From Hemileia vastatrix (taxonomy: Eukaryota > Basidiomycota > Pucciniomycetes > Pucciniales > Zaghouaniaceae), in the NCBI GenBank assembly GCA_030280995.1, contig JASXTE010000016.1, positions 18,109,501-18,173,500 on the forward strand: a stretch of 64,000 nucleotides of DNA. The letters are read 5' to 3'. The notes beneath the pieces were generated by a model. That model ran no database searches, was not told where the DNA came from, and saw nothing but the letters and a program-made list of their open reading frames with translations. Each line of letters begins with the position of its first letter. The first letter of the stretch is position 1. Position numbers and translations under genes: made by a program. Positions 45,064-55,620 of this stretch are shown one piece after another.

Positions 45064-48000
45064 TAGATAGTTTACTTTTGTGCAAAGCAAACTATCTTAT
45101 CTCTCCCAGTGCACAGAACCTCCATGTCTTAAGGACTGGAGTTGCCTTAAACTGCTTGAGATTCATTCTTTTTAAGGAGGATATCCCCTTCAGTTGTCTT
45201 ATAGACTCTGGAGCTTCAATTTCTTTTGTTAGTTTATCTTTTGCCGAGAAGCTTCAACTAACATTTACAGATGTCGATCAAACTCCAATCTATTTGGTCA
45301 AATCAGAGGAACCCAAATATTGGGTAAGTAAGAAAGTTTTATGGGTTTTCAACTTTCCGAACTTTCCCCCCTTTGAGTGGGAATTATCAGTCTTGGACAC
45401 CCCAAGGATGGAAGATACCATTCTTGGCCATGACTTTTTAACGCATTGGAATCCCGAAATTGATTGGACTAAGGGATTGATCACCCCACGCTCTAAGTAT
45501 ATTTCTGATTCTTCAATGCAGGTCAATAGGGAGTTAAACAAACCACCTGACAACGTCCTGCTAGAGGACAAATCTCTGCCAGATGACTTGCAAGCATCTG
45601 ATCTTTCTCTAAATGAGCAATTGGCTAACCCTTCTAGCTCAATGACTTCACTCGAAGAGGATTTAAATTGCCTCGAAGTAATCGAATTCTGCTCTCTCAA
45701 TACAGGTATCCCCTCAACAGATTCTCTCGAAGATGAAGAGGACGACCAAATCAACGTTGAAGCCATTTAATCAACTCTACCAGAAATCTACCACGATTTC
45801 CTTGATGTTTTCTCAATCCAAAAGGCTGATAAGTTACCGCCTCATTGACCCTACAACCATCAAATAGAGTTAATAGGCCCAGTACCTCCGGCAGGTCCTG
45901 TCTATTCTCTGTCGAAGGACGAATCTCAAGTTCTTCGAGACTACATTGCAGAGAATGTAGCCAAAGGTTTCATCAGAGCCAGTAAATCTCCAACCGGCTC
46001 CCCTGTCCTCTTTGTAAAAAAGAAGAATGGTAGTCTTAGGCTGTGTGTTGACTATAGAAAGCTCAACACAGTCACTAAGAAGAATGCATATCCTGTTCCT
46101 CCTATGTCATTACTTCTTACCCTTTTCAATGGTGCTAATTTCTTTTCTAAAATTGATCTTAGAGGCGCTTACAATCTGATTTGCATTGCAGAAGGTCATG
46201 AACCACTGACTGCAATGCGCACTAGATTTGGTAGTTTTGAATATTTAGTTACGCCTTTTGGATTATGTAACGCACCTTCAACTTTTCAAACTTTTTTTAA
46301 TGACATCTTCCAAGATGTTTTCAAACAATTTGTTGTCGTCTATTTAGATGATATTTTAATATTCTCAAAAACACTAGATGAACATATTCATCATGTTCGA
46401 CAGGTCCTAAATTGTCTTTGAGATCATGGTCTCTACGCCAAGCATAATAAATGCGAATTCCACCTCAAATCAATTAATTTTTTGGGTTTTACGTTGTCCA
46501 CTGAAGGTTTAGTCATGGATGACAAAAAAGTCCAGAAAATCCTGGAATGGCCTGAGCCCAAAACCATTAAATCGCTCCAAGGATTTTTGGGTTTTGCAAA
46601 CTTCTATAGAAGATTTATTAAAGATTACTCTAAAACTATTTCCAATCTTACTTCTCTTCTTAGAAAAGACATTCCTTTTGTTTTCACTTCTACAGCACAA
46701 AAGGAATTCGAGGCACTAAAAACGGCGTTCACCACAGCCCCAATTCTTCGACATTTTGATCCTTCTGCTTCGACAATAGTTGAGACAGATGCGAGCAATT
46801 ATGCTATTGCAGGGGTCATCTCCCAATTAAATCCTGAAAAAAATTTGTTTCATCCTGTTGCTTTTGAGTCACGCAAACTCATAGCTGCAGAATTAAATTA
46901 TGAAATTCATGACAAAGAGCTTTTAGCTATTATCCATTGTCTTAAAAAATGGCGTTCTTTTCTTCTCAGCCTAGATAGTCCTTTTAAAATTTAAACAGAT
47001 CATAATGCTTTAAAATACTTCATGTCTTCCAAAGTGTTAACCAGGCGTCAAGCCAGGTGGGCTGAATTTTTGTCTGAATTTTCCTTCTCTATTTCTTATC
47101 GCCCAAGAAAATCTGCATTGTCCCAGATATCTTGTCACGTCGGGACGCATTTGCTGACAAGAACCCAGCAAATGTGCAATCAATATTCAACAAATCAATG
47201 TTAACGACTCATCAACTTAATTCAATGACAATTCAATCTTTTTGAAATCCACTATCCAACATCCTTGAAGCTCAGTCGAAGGACGAATATTGTTTAGGGT
47301 TAAAAGACAAAATACTCTCGAAGCAAGGGGCCAAAAGATTTAGTATTGAATCAGGTCTATTAGTCTTCGAAGGTAGAGTAGTCATACCCGACAACAATGA
47401 GATAAAATTATGGATTTTCAACAGTCAACATGATTCTCCATTAGCTGGTCATTTTGGGGTTGATAAAACCTACCAGTTAATAGCGAGGGATTTCTTCTGG
47501 CCAGGTATGACCAGGGAAATCAAGGCCAATATAAAAGCTTGTTACGAATGTAATAGGAATAAGGCTCCCCGTCACCGGAAGCATGGGTTGCTTCAACCAC
47601 TTCCTATCCCCTCTAAACCTTGGGAATCTTTATCAATGGATTTCATTTCTCAACTTCCTTTTTCTAATGATTTTGATGCTATGTTAGTAATAGTAGATAG
47701 ATTTTTAAAAATGTCTATTTTCATTAAAACCACTACTACTGCTACAGCAGAAGATTTGTCAAAATTGTTTCTAGAATATGTATTCTCCAAACACGGCTTA
47801 CCAAATGATATTATTTCAGAGAGAGGCTCATTGTTTGTATCCACATTCTGGACCCAACTGTGTCAACAACTCAATATCACAAGGAACCTCTCCACGGCCT
47901 ATCATCCTGAAACCGATGGTCAAACAGAAAGAGTTAACCAAATCCTCAAACAATATCTTCGAATGTATGTCAGTTACCAACAAGACGATTGGACCACATG

Positions 48001-48685
48001 GTTACCATTGGCCGAATTTGCTTATAATAACTCGACTCATTCTTCGACACAACAATCTCCCTTTGAAACCATTTATGTACGACATCCTCGATTCAACTCA
48101 ATCCATGTAGGAACTAATCATCCTGCAGAACATTATCTTTGAACTATATCACGACTCCAAGAAGAACTTAAAACAAATTTGGAATCAGCGATTTGAAGAT
48201 ACAAGGAACAGGCCGACAAACATCAACAATCTGCTCCTTCCTTTAAACCAGGCGACAAAGTATGGCTTGATGCACGAAAAATTCGAACAACACGACCATC
48301 AAAGAAACTGGCTGAAAAGCGCTTGGGACCATTCGAAATCGACTCTGAAGTCTCTAAAACTGCATTTTGACTCAAGTTACCTCCTAAATGGCAGGCAATT
48401 CACCCTGTTTTCCATGTATCTCTCCTGGAACTGGCTCGAGAAATATACCCGGGCAAGAACCAACCCCCTCCGGAACCGGTCGAAGTAGAAGATCATCTAG
48501 AGTGGGAAGTAAGTCGTATCCTTGATTCAAGAATACACAAGGGGAAACTTCAATACCTTGTGGAATGGGAAGGCTTCCTCAATGACTCAGACAAAACATC
48601 CTGGGAACCAGCCATCAATGTTTCTAACGCCCCTGAACTCCTAAAATCTTTTCATTTGAAATATCCTTTAAAACCAAAACCTTAA
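45064..48685 (+). pseudogene. Element D protease-RT-RNase H-integrase-chromodomain, broken
   Basis: Protease has CLIDSGASISF near 45200. RT runs from about 45790 (KLPPH then a stop then PYNHQIEL), with FSKIDLRGAYN, FGLCNAPSTFQ and YLDDILIFS near 46340. RNase H has VETDASNYAI near 46780. Integrase has the zinc domain with CYECNRNK (47530), MDFISQLP, IISERGSLF and DGQTERVNQ. The second catalytic Asp is replaced by Glu (usual ISDRG). A chromodomain with KLQYLVEWEGFL and WEPAINVSNAPELLKSF closes the protein near 48620. Stops lie at 45768, 45846, 46419, 46992, 48140, 48194 and 48368, with frameshifts near 47130 and 48250. Confidence 0.9.
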
Positions 48686-49640
48686 AATTTCTTTTATTTT
48701 AAATTTTCTTTTTTCTTTTTCTTTTTTTTTCTTTTTCTCTTAAAAAATCTAAAACACCTCTTAAATCTCTTAGCCTTGTTTTCTTTTTTTTTTTCTCTTC
48801 TTTTTCTTTCTTCTCCTTCTATAAAATTTTCTCCAAAACCAACTAAAAGTAAAATCAAAATTAAAATTAAAAAAAAATAAAATAAAATAAAATAAAATAA
48901 AATAAATAGAATAAACATAAATAATAAAATAAAATAAAAAACTCTTAAATCTCTCTAAATATTTTCTTTCTCTTTTCTTTTTCAATTCTCTAAATACATT
49001 CTTTTCTTAAATTTAAAATTCTCTTTAAAAATTTCTTTTCTAAAAATTTATTCTCTCTTTAAAAACTTTCTTTCCTTCGAATCATCAAAATCTTGTAGGA
49101 CACGACCATTTCCTTGAACTTAACTTCAACCTCTAAATCTCCCTATAAAAATTCTTCGAACAAATGATTCTTCTTTTTCAAATTCTCTTTAAATTCTAAA
49201 TTCCGTTTTTTTTTTCTTCTTCCTCTCTTTTCAACTAAAAAATTCCTAAAAAAAATCAATAAACAACTTTTCGCAAATAACAAATTCTTCTTTCATTAAA
49301 TTCTCATTTCAACAAACTCATCTCAATCACCAACCATTTCTTTCTTTCTTTCTCTCTTCTCTTACATAAATTTTTCTTTTAAAAAAACTTAAAACTTCCT
49401 TCAATTAAATAACTTCTTTCTTTCTTATTTAAATTTCTTCTTTCAAATTCTAAAGCAAAATTTTATTTAAAACTTTTTCTTTCTCTCTCTCCCAAATCTT
49501 ATAACAAATAATAATATTCACCTACAATAATAAAAAAATAAAATAAAATAAAATAAAATAAAATAAAAAACTAAAATACAATTCTACTTTTCTACTTCTT
49601 TACATCTCTCCTTTTCATTTCAAATTTTTCTCTTTTAATT
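48686..49640. repeat. Low-complexity T/C-rich and (AAAAT)n DNA in element D
   Basis: Runs of TTTTCTTTTT and TCTCTTTAAA, with AAAAT microsatellites at about 48875-48905 and 49535-49567. Long minus-strand Lys/Arg-rich ORFs here are composition artefacts. It separates pol from the antisense gene. Confidence 0.75.
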
Positions 49641-49644
49641 TTTC

Positions 49645-50571
49645 TCAAACCAATCTTTTCATCTTCTCCAAAATTACCCTTATCTCCTTCCTGCATTTCT
49701 CAAATACCTCCTCCTCTCCTACCGGAACCACCTCTCCAATCTCCAAGAGTTCCTCTGCCACGTCGAAGGAAGCAGCGTCAATAATTGTATTGACCTCCCC
49801 ACACAACTCTTCTGTGAACCTTACTCGTCGACCCTGACAAGGTTTCATCAACCACACCTGGTCCAGGGTGTCCTCAGGTTCTTCGATTCCACCCATGACT
49901 GGAGGGTTTGCCTCAGTTGGCAAACGCGATGCAGGCTCCCCAATTGGGTCTTCAATGGTATTCAACACCTAAACAAAACTCATCAGTAACCTCATTCCTA
50001 AAAAACAACAACTAAAGCTTACCTCAAAGATGGGGTCAGGTTCTAAGAACAACCTTGGAGCCACCTCTACCTCTACTTCTCTCTCTTCCTCGTTGTCTTC
50101 AATGACCACCCGTCGTTTCTTGAGTGCCTGCCCTGGAACAGGGACTTCATCTTCATCTTCCTCCATTAATTCGTTGACCTCTTCTTTGACACCCTGCTTC
50201 GAACTCGTGGCCTGGGTTACCCAGGTTGTGATCTCGTTGTTGAGCTCCTTATCATTCTCCCCCACCAATTGTTCGTCTCCAACCGAGACATCCCAAATGT
50301 CTTTGACCACCTCTTTTGTTTTAAGAATCACCCAAAACTTGGTCTTGGTAAACCGTTGTTCGATCTCTGCGTTCTTCGTCAACACATTGCACGCCACTCG
50401 TCGCCAACGGCAAAACTCGCATTTCTGGAGAGGGCCTTGAGTCGCTGTACTTTTGACACAGAAGTATTCCATACTTTCACAAGCTGTGCAAGCTTGGAAA
50501 AACTGTTGCGTAATCATTCCTCCATCCGCTTTAGGGTGTGGAGGCATAGGTGTGGGAGTAGCACAATTCAT
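49645..50571 (-). CDS. Antisense Zn2Cys6-like gene inside element D
   Basis: Minus strand. The ATG at 50569-50571 (MNCATPTPMPPHPK) opens exon 1 (50571-50023, 183 codons). A 54-nt intron (50022-49969; GTAAGC...TTTAG) follows. Exon 2 (49968-49645) gives 107 more residues, so the product is 290 aa. Near the N-terminus six cysteines are spaced CX2CX6CX12CX2CX6C (residues 30-62 approximately), which fits the Zn(II)2Cys6 binuclear cluster of fungal transcription factors. The first loop (ESMEYF) lacks the usual basic residues, while the second loop is basic (RWRRVA). A Lys/Arg patch (ALKKRRVV) amid acidic stretches could be a nuclear signal. Both exons are free of stops, unlike gag-pol of the same element. 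It might regulate the element or be a captured host gene. Function unproven. Confidence 0.7.
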
Positions 50572-50673
50572 TATAATAGGAAAATTAAAAAAAAAATTTA
50601 TAAAGAAAAGGGAAACTAGTGTGAGAAGATGGCTCAAGCTCAACAGAGCTCGCAATTCTTATACCTGGACATC

Positions 50674-51446
50674 TGTCACGTGCCACATGACACTCGAGGC
50701 AAAGGCAGCTCATTAAATTAATAATATCAAGTTCTAAATCTATACTCGAATCGCAGAAAGCAATTCCCCATAGCAACTGCAATTCCCCTTTTGTGTACTT
50801 ACTATTTAACTGCGCTAGCCTAAACTCTAAATCTAAATTAGTCAATCTCTCAATAGGGTGCCTTAGTCTCATTTTCAATAAGCGACGCACAGCGCTAGGA
50901 TCAACATAATAGTACAGTAGTAGTTTTCATTGAAAGTTTGTTAATTAATTTAAAAGGGGTAAATTGAGCATGGACGGATATTAGCGAAGAGGGATTAAGT
51001 GTATGTTAGTAATGGTCAATGGTATGGGAATGGTGTGATGAAAGGGAGGTCAATGTGAGGAGGAATAAAGGATATAAAAGGGTTGGGTATTTGGTTCAAT
51101 ATTCCTTAGAATTAAATTATAAAACGTATTTACATTTAATAGTGGTAAAATCTTTAAGTTAAATCATTGTTATTGTATCTTTCTTTTATTTTCTCAATAA
51201 ATCATTTCTAAATCCTAAACCTTTGATTATTGAGTTTCTAACCCTTCGTGAGATCTTAAGAATTCCTATTACCTTTGAAACTATCTTATCACTCTTCTCG
51301 AACATACCTCGAACCTGTAGCTCTTACTTCGAGTGACCTTCGAATCACTTCCTCAAATCATTTCTCTGTGCTTCGCAGAAGTTTCTAAATCCCTCATCTC
51401 ACTTTCAGGAACATCTTCGACCTTGTGCGTAGGTCATCCGGTGACA
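50674..51446 (+). repeat. Element D 3' LTR
   Basis: 773 bp, from TGTCACGTGCC to GGTGACA. It has an intact TATAAAAG at 51073. The antisense gene starts about 100 bp to its left, so this LTR could also hold the antisense promoter. Confidence 0.95.
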
Positions 51447-51451
51447 GTTCA

Positions 51452-51793
51452 TTGGAGTAATTATTGGGTATAAAAGGAGGGGTTTTTTGGTCTTGTTTTC
51501 TACATTATTTATCATTACAATCAAAATATATAACCAATACAATTACAATAAATATCAATAGTACTTATAAAGTCTTTTAATTTTATCTGAATTATTAAAT
51601 CTTTTTTCTACCAAATATAAGATTGTAACACATATATAATTAGTATGATTTAAATTACTGAGACTTTTATATTAAGTTATATTTAAATACTTATTGGATT
51701 TGTACTACAGTATTCATATAGGACCATTTAAAACTTCTAGACAACTGACTATTCAAGCTCTTTCAAGTCTCCATACTTGAACTCAGCCTGAAA
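51452..51793 (+). repeat. Element 3 3' LTR, part after the element D insertion
   Basis: Continues the family B LTR after the GTTCA duplication. It contains TATAAAAGGAGG at about 51470 and ends AGCCTGAAA at 51793 (intact copies end CCTGACA). Confidence 0.85.
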
Positions 51794-52229
51794 TGATGTT
51801 TTTTGATTTTTTTTCAATTTTTGGAATAAAATGATTTTTTTTATTTTAATGATTTTTACAATTTTTTTGATTTTTTTAATTTATATGATATATAGGTTTT
51901 TTTTTATTTTTTTAATTTATATGGTATATAGGTTTTTTTTTGATTTTTTTAATTTTAATAATTTTTTTTGATTTTTCATTAAATTTTTGAGATTTTTGAT
52001 TTTTTTTAATTTGATGTATTTGATGAGGATTATGATTTTCAGATTTCTATAAGTTTTTTATTCAATTTTCTTTATACTTATTTAACAATTATTTTTTGAT
52101 ATTGATTGGATTTCTTTGAGTTGATAGATTTTTTTGAATACACTTTGAGGGCTACAGTTAGAAATTCAATATCATGTTGCATATTTCATAGATATGTTGG
52201 GCAAGAGAAATTTACATTTTCCCTCATAA
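51794..52229. other. T-rich low-complexity DNA
   Basis: Repeated TGATTTTTTTAATTT-like words, including two near-identical TTTATATGRTATATAGGTTTTTTTT units at about 51880 and 51918. No gene was seen. Confidence 0.55.
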
Positions 52230-53775
52230 ATTTTAACTTTTTACTAATACATGGTGGGGAAAAAATAATGTAGCATTCAATCATTGATGATTTTTCAGTG
52301 AGAAGCTTGATTGATGCAAGTTGTTCCTATCTTTCATTGAAAATGTAAATCATCAATTCATAAAACAATTAGTTTCTTAACATACATTGATTATCTCATG
52401 TTTGTTATAAAAAACAGCCTTTCTTTTTCCTAACACCTAAGGGAATATTTTTTTTGTGTTGAAAAATTTTGAACTGAGCATGAAATAGTTCAGTTTTTGC
52501 TGCACTCCATTTTTTTAACAAAGTATACTGTGGAATGTTCAAATCTCATGAACCAGAACTATTTTTGAAATTTTAAATGTCCCATAATCATTTAGCAAAT
52601 GGAGTGTTTTACTATTGTAACTTTTGACTATTAAATGGGGGTAGGAAAATGATGTAACGTTTCATTGTTGATGATTTTTAACTGAGTGGCTTGGTTGATG
52701 TGAGTTGCACCTATATGTCATTGAGCATGTAAATCATAAATGCAGAAAAAATTTGGTTTCTTAACATAAATTTATTATCTCATGCTTTTCTATAGAAAAA
52801 AGTCTTTCTTTTTCCAAGCACCTAAGGGAATAGTATTTTTGTGTTGAAAAATTCTGAACTGAGCATGACATAGTTCAGTTTTTGCTGCACTCCATTTTTT
52901 TAACAAAGTATACTGTGTAATTTTCAAATCTCATGAACCAGAACTATTTTTGAAATTTTAAATGTCCAATAATCATGTAGCAAATGGAGTGTTTGTCTAT
53001 TTTAACTTTTGACTATTACATGGGGGGAGGAAAATGATGTAACATTTCATTGTTGATGATTTTTCACTGAGTGGCTTGGTTGATGCAAGTTGCACCTATA
53101 TGTTGTTGAGCATGTAAATCATAAATGCAGAAAAAAATTGGTTTCTTAACATAAATTGATTATCTCATGCTTTTCTATAGAAAAAAGTCTTTCTTTTGCC
53201 AAGCACCTAAGCGAATAGTATTTTTGTGTTGAACAATTCTGAACTGAGCATGACACAGTCCAGTTTTTTCTGCACTCCATTTGTTTAACAAAGTATGCTG
53301 GGGGATTTTCAAATCTCTGAACTAGAATTATTTGTGCAATTTTACATGTCCAATAATCATTTAGCTTATGGTGTGTTTGTCTATTTTGACTTTTTACTAT
53401 TACATGTGGGGGACAAAAATGATGTAACATTTAATCATTGATGATTTTTCAGTGAGAAGCTTGGTTGATGCAAGTTTCCCCTATCTTTCATTGAAAATGT
53501 AAATCATAAATGTAGCAAACAATTGTTTTCTTAACATACATTGATTATATCATGTTTTTTTATAGAAAACAGGCTTTCTTTTTAGCCAAACACCTAAGGG
53601 AAAAGTGTTTTTGTGTTAAAAAATTTTGATCAGAGCACAACATAGTTCAGTGTTTTCTGCACTCCATTTTTTTAGCAAATCATACTGGGGAATATTAAAA
53701 TCTCATGAACCAGAACTATTTGTGCAATTTTACATGTCAAATAATGATGTTGCTTATGGTGTCCAATTCTATTGT
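52230..53775. repeat. 384-bp satellite, four tandem units
   Basis: Equivalent points (ACTATTACATGG or a variant) lie at 52243, 52627, 53012 and 53396, a period of 384-385 bp. Each unit contains ATGATGTAAC, TTGATGATTTTTCA, GGCTTGGTTGATGCAAG, TTTCTTAACATA, CACCTAAGGGAA, CTGCACTCCATTTTTTTA and AATCTCATGAACCAGAACTA. Units differ by scattered substitutions. No reading frame is shared, so it looks like non-coding satellite DNA. Confidence 0.9.
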
Positions 53776-54428
53776 TTTTAGGCATCTGCCTTGCTATTAT
53801 TTTTGATGTAAATGTTTTTTGATTTTTATTTTCTTACCAAAGGTAGATTTAGGAATCTGCAGAGGAGAGATGAGAATTGTTCAAGATAAAGAGAAGGATG
53901 ATGTAGAGAAAAAAATCAGTACAGAAAGAGGCTAGATGGATGATGGATGATTGTGGTGAAGCAAGAGGGAAAAGACATAGACAGTGTGAGGAGAGAGATA
54001 AGGGGTGAGAGTAGGATATTAGGGAAGTCAGGAAGAGGAGAAGGAAGTATAGAAAAACTAAAGTAGAGGAAGGATAAGAAGATTAACCTTTCCATTTCCA
54101 ATGTGTCTAATTTTTCTTCTCATGTTGTTGATGCTCTACTCTTTGGCCCATTTAAACATGTTGTGCATATCTGATGTTTATTTTTGTAGTGCAGCTTTTC
54201 TGCTTGTCTGGTTCATGATGGAGAAAGAATAAAAGCTAGAGATAATTATATGTTTAACATGGGGAAGTTGATGATTTTACAAAGATGATAAAAGGATTGA
54301 ATTAAGAGGTTAAAAATAAGAAAAATGATGAAAACAAAAAAATCATAGAAAAAATTGCTTATGAAGATTTAGGAGAAGGAGAATATATGAGCAAGGGGAA
54401 GGAGGAGTAACAAAGGGGGAAATTAATG
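53776..54428. other. Intergenic DNA without a recognised feature
   Basis: A purine-rich part on the + strand (53860-54090), otherwise AT-rich. No supported gene. Confidence 0.45.
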
Positions 54429-54659
54429 TCAGAAAAACAAAAGAGTCAAGGGCTGTATAATGTCTACTTCTAGAGTCATTCTCCTGGCCCAAAAAGTTAC
54501 ATAACATTTTTTGTCACAGAAATGCACCCATGAATAGAATAGGGTCCCAAAACTGAACTTGAAATCTAATTCATTTTTTTTTCCGCTGTGGATTATATCT
54601 AGGAATAAATGCAACTGAGAGTACTTTCTTCCTATTTTTTTTGATTGTTTTTCATCCAT

Positions 54660-55620
54660 CTGACTTGGTGTTCACTAGAAAAAAATTCCTTTAATTAAAG
54701 CTTCAAGTGAAATAAGATTTTGGCGGATCTTTGGCACATGTAAATAACCTGTGAGCTGTATGCCTTCATTATTTTGATTGATGAGATTAAGCAAACCAAA
54801 CCCAGTGCATGAATTGTGGCGCCATTTCAAAATTTTATGAGATTTTTGATGCAGTTGCATGATGAAAAAAGCTCTCTTACCAGGAACATGTGATATGATT
54901 CTGACAAATGAAATATAAATTTACCAGACTTGGGAAGAATTAAAGTGATGGCCAAATAGAAAAGTGCATTTCATGGGAACAACTTTTAAGTTTCAGAACT
55001 TTTTTCCTTGTCTTGAGTTTGAGACTTGAAGTTGGGAAAAAGATCTGAATGAAGATCCCACATTGATCCTCTGAATGGGGACATTTTTTCTTAGGCTTGC
55101 CATTTGAGCAGTATTCTCACCTTTTAGCATCAGGATTCTTTCTCTTCTTAGTGGTGAGAAGGCTAGTTTTGAATGAATTTAAGCATTTATAAATCAAGTT
55201 AAACTTTTTAATTAAAATGTCAACTTTAAGGGGCTTTCCATTATCTTTTGATGTGTTGATGATCATCACACAGTGCATGTTAAGAGATTCAAGCAGCTTG
55301 TGAAGGATAAAGGGTAGTTTTGATCCTCTAATTTTTGACCAATTAAGGTGATTTTTGTGATGAATCTATGAACATTTCCTTCAGGGCTCCTGATAGAGAT
55401 GAAATGAGTGTATTCAGAAGCTACTTTTTTTGTTTCTGTAGAAGAAAAATTCTTGGAAAGTTTTTGCCACAATCCCATAGGATTTTATCTTTTAGTTTTG
55501 TTGACTAGAGAGTTTAGATTTGTGTCATCAAGTTTCTGAACTATTATGTTAGCAGCTTGTCAAAATCAGATAGTATAAGCAGATTTTACTTTATATTTTT
55601 TTTGGAACAGGGATCTTTCC
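54660..55620 (-). pseudogene. Ty1/copia Gag/protease-region remnant
   Basis: Minus strand. 55478-55266 reads LWQKLSKNFSSTETKKV and then a stretch like the Gag helical region of copia elements (FITKITLIGQKLEDQNYPLS). After a stop, a decayed zinc-knuckle-like patch (EYCSNGKPKKKC) lies near 55080. At 54860-54675, TGYLHVPKIRQNLISLEAL matches the copia protease/pre-integrase block in which a VPxxxxNLIS string is typical. RT and integrase were not found, nor were LTRs. Identification is from motif memory only. Confidence 0.5.

Larger units (their letters stand above)
43033..51446 (+). mobile_element. Ty3/gypsy chromodomain retrotransposon D with an antisense gene
   Basis: LTRs of 772 and 773 bp are nearly identical (43033-43804 and 50674-51446), with perfect GTTCA duplications (43028-43032 and 51447-51451). 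Inside are gag, pol with chromodomain, about 950 bp of low-complexity DNA, and then an intron-containing gene on the opposite strand next to the 3' LTR. It differs from families A-C in base use, with many TCGA words. Coding damage is mostly CGA-to-TGA type. Confidence 0.95.
29640..51793 (+). mobile_element. Element 3: decayed family B retrotransposon split by three insertions
   Basis: Sequence homologous to element B from within ORF1 to the end of the 3' LTR, in four pieces. The pieces are 29640-30106, 31245-35345, 40662-43032 and 51452-51793. They are separated by a solo family C LTR, element E and element D. Many stops and small indels are present, and no 5' LTR was found. Confidence 0.85.

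Noticed and set aside
48694..48985. Lys/Arg- and Phe-rich minus-strand ORFs
   Set aside because: Products of T/C-rich and AAAAT low-complexity DNA.
52230..53775. CRISPR-like regular repeats
   Set aside because: The unit is 384 bp and contiguous without spacers, in a eukaryotic context. It is a satellite, not a CRISPR array.
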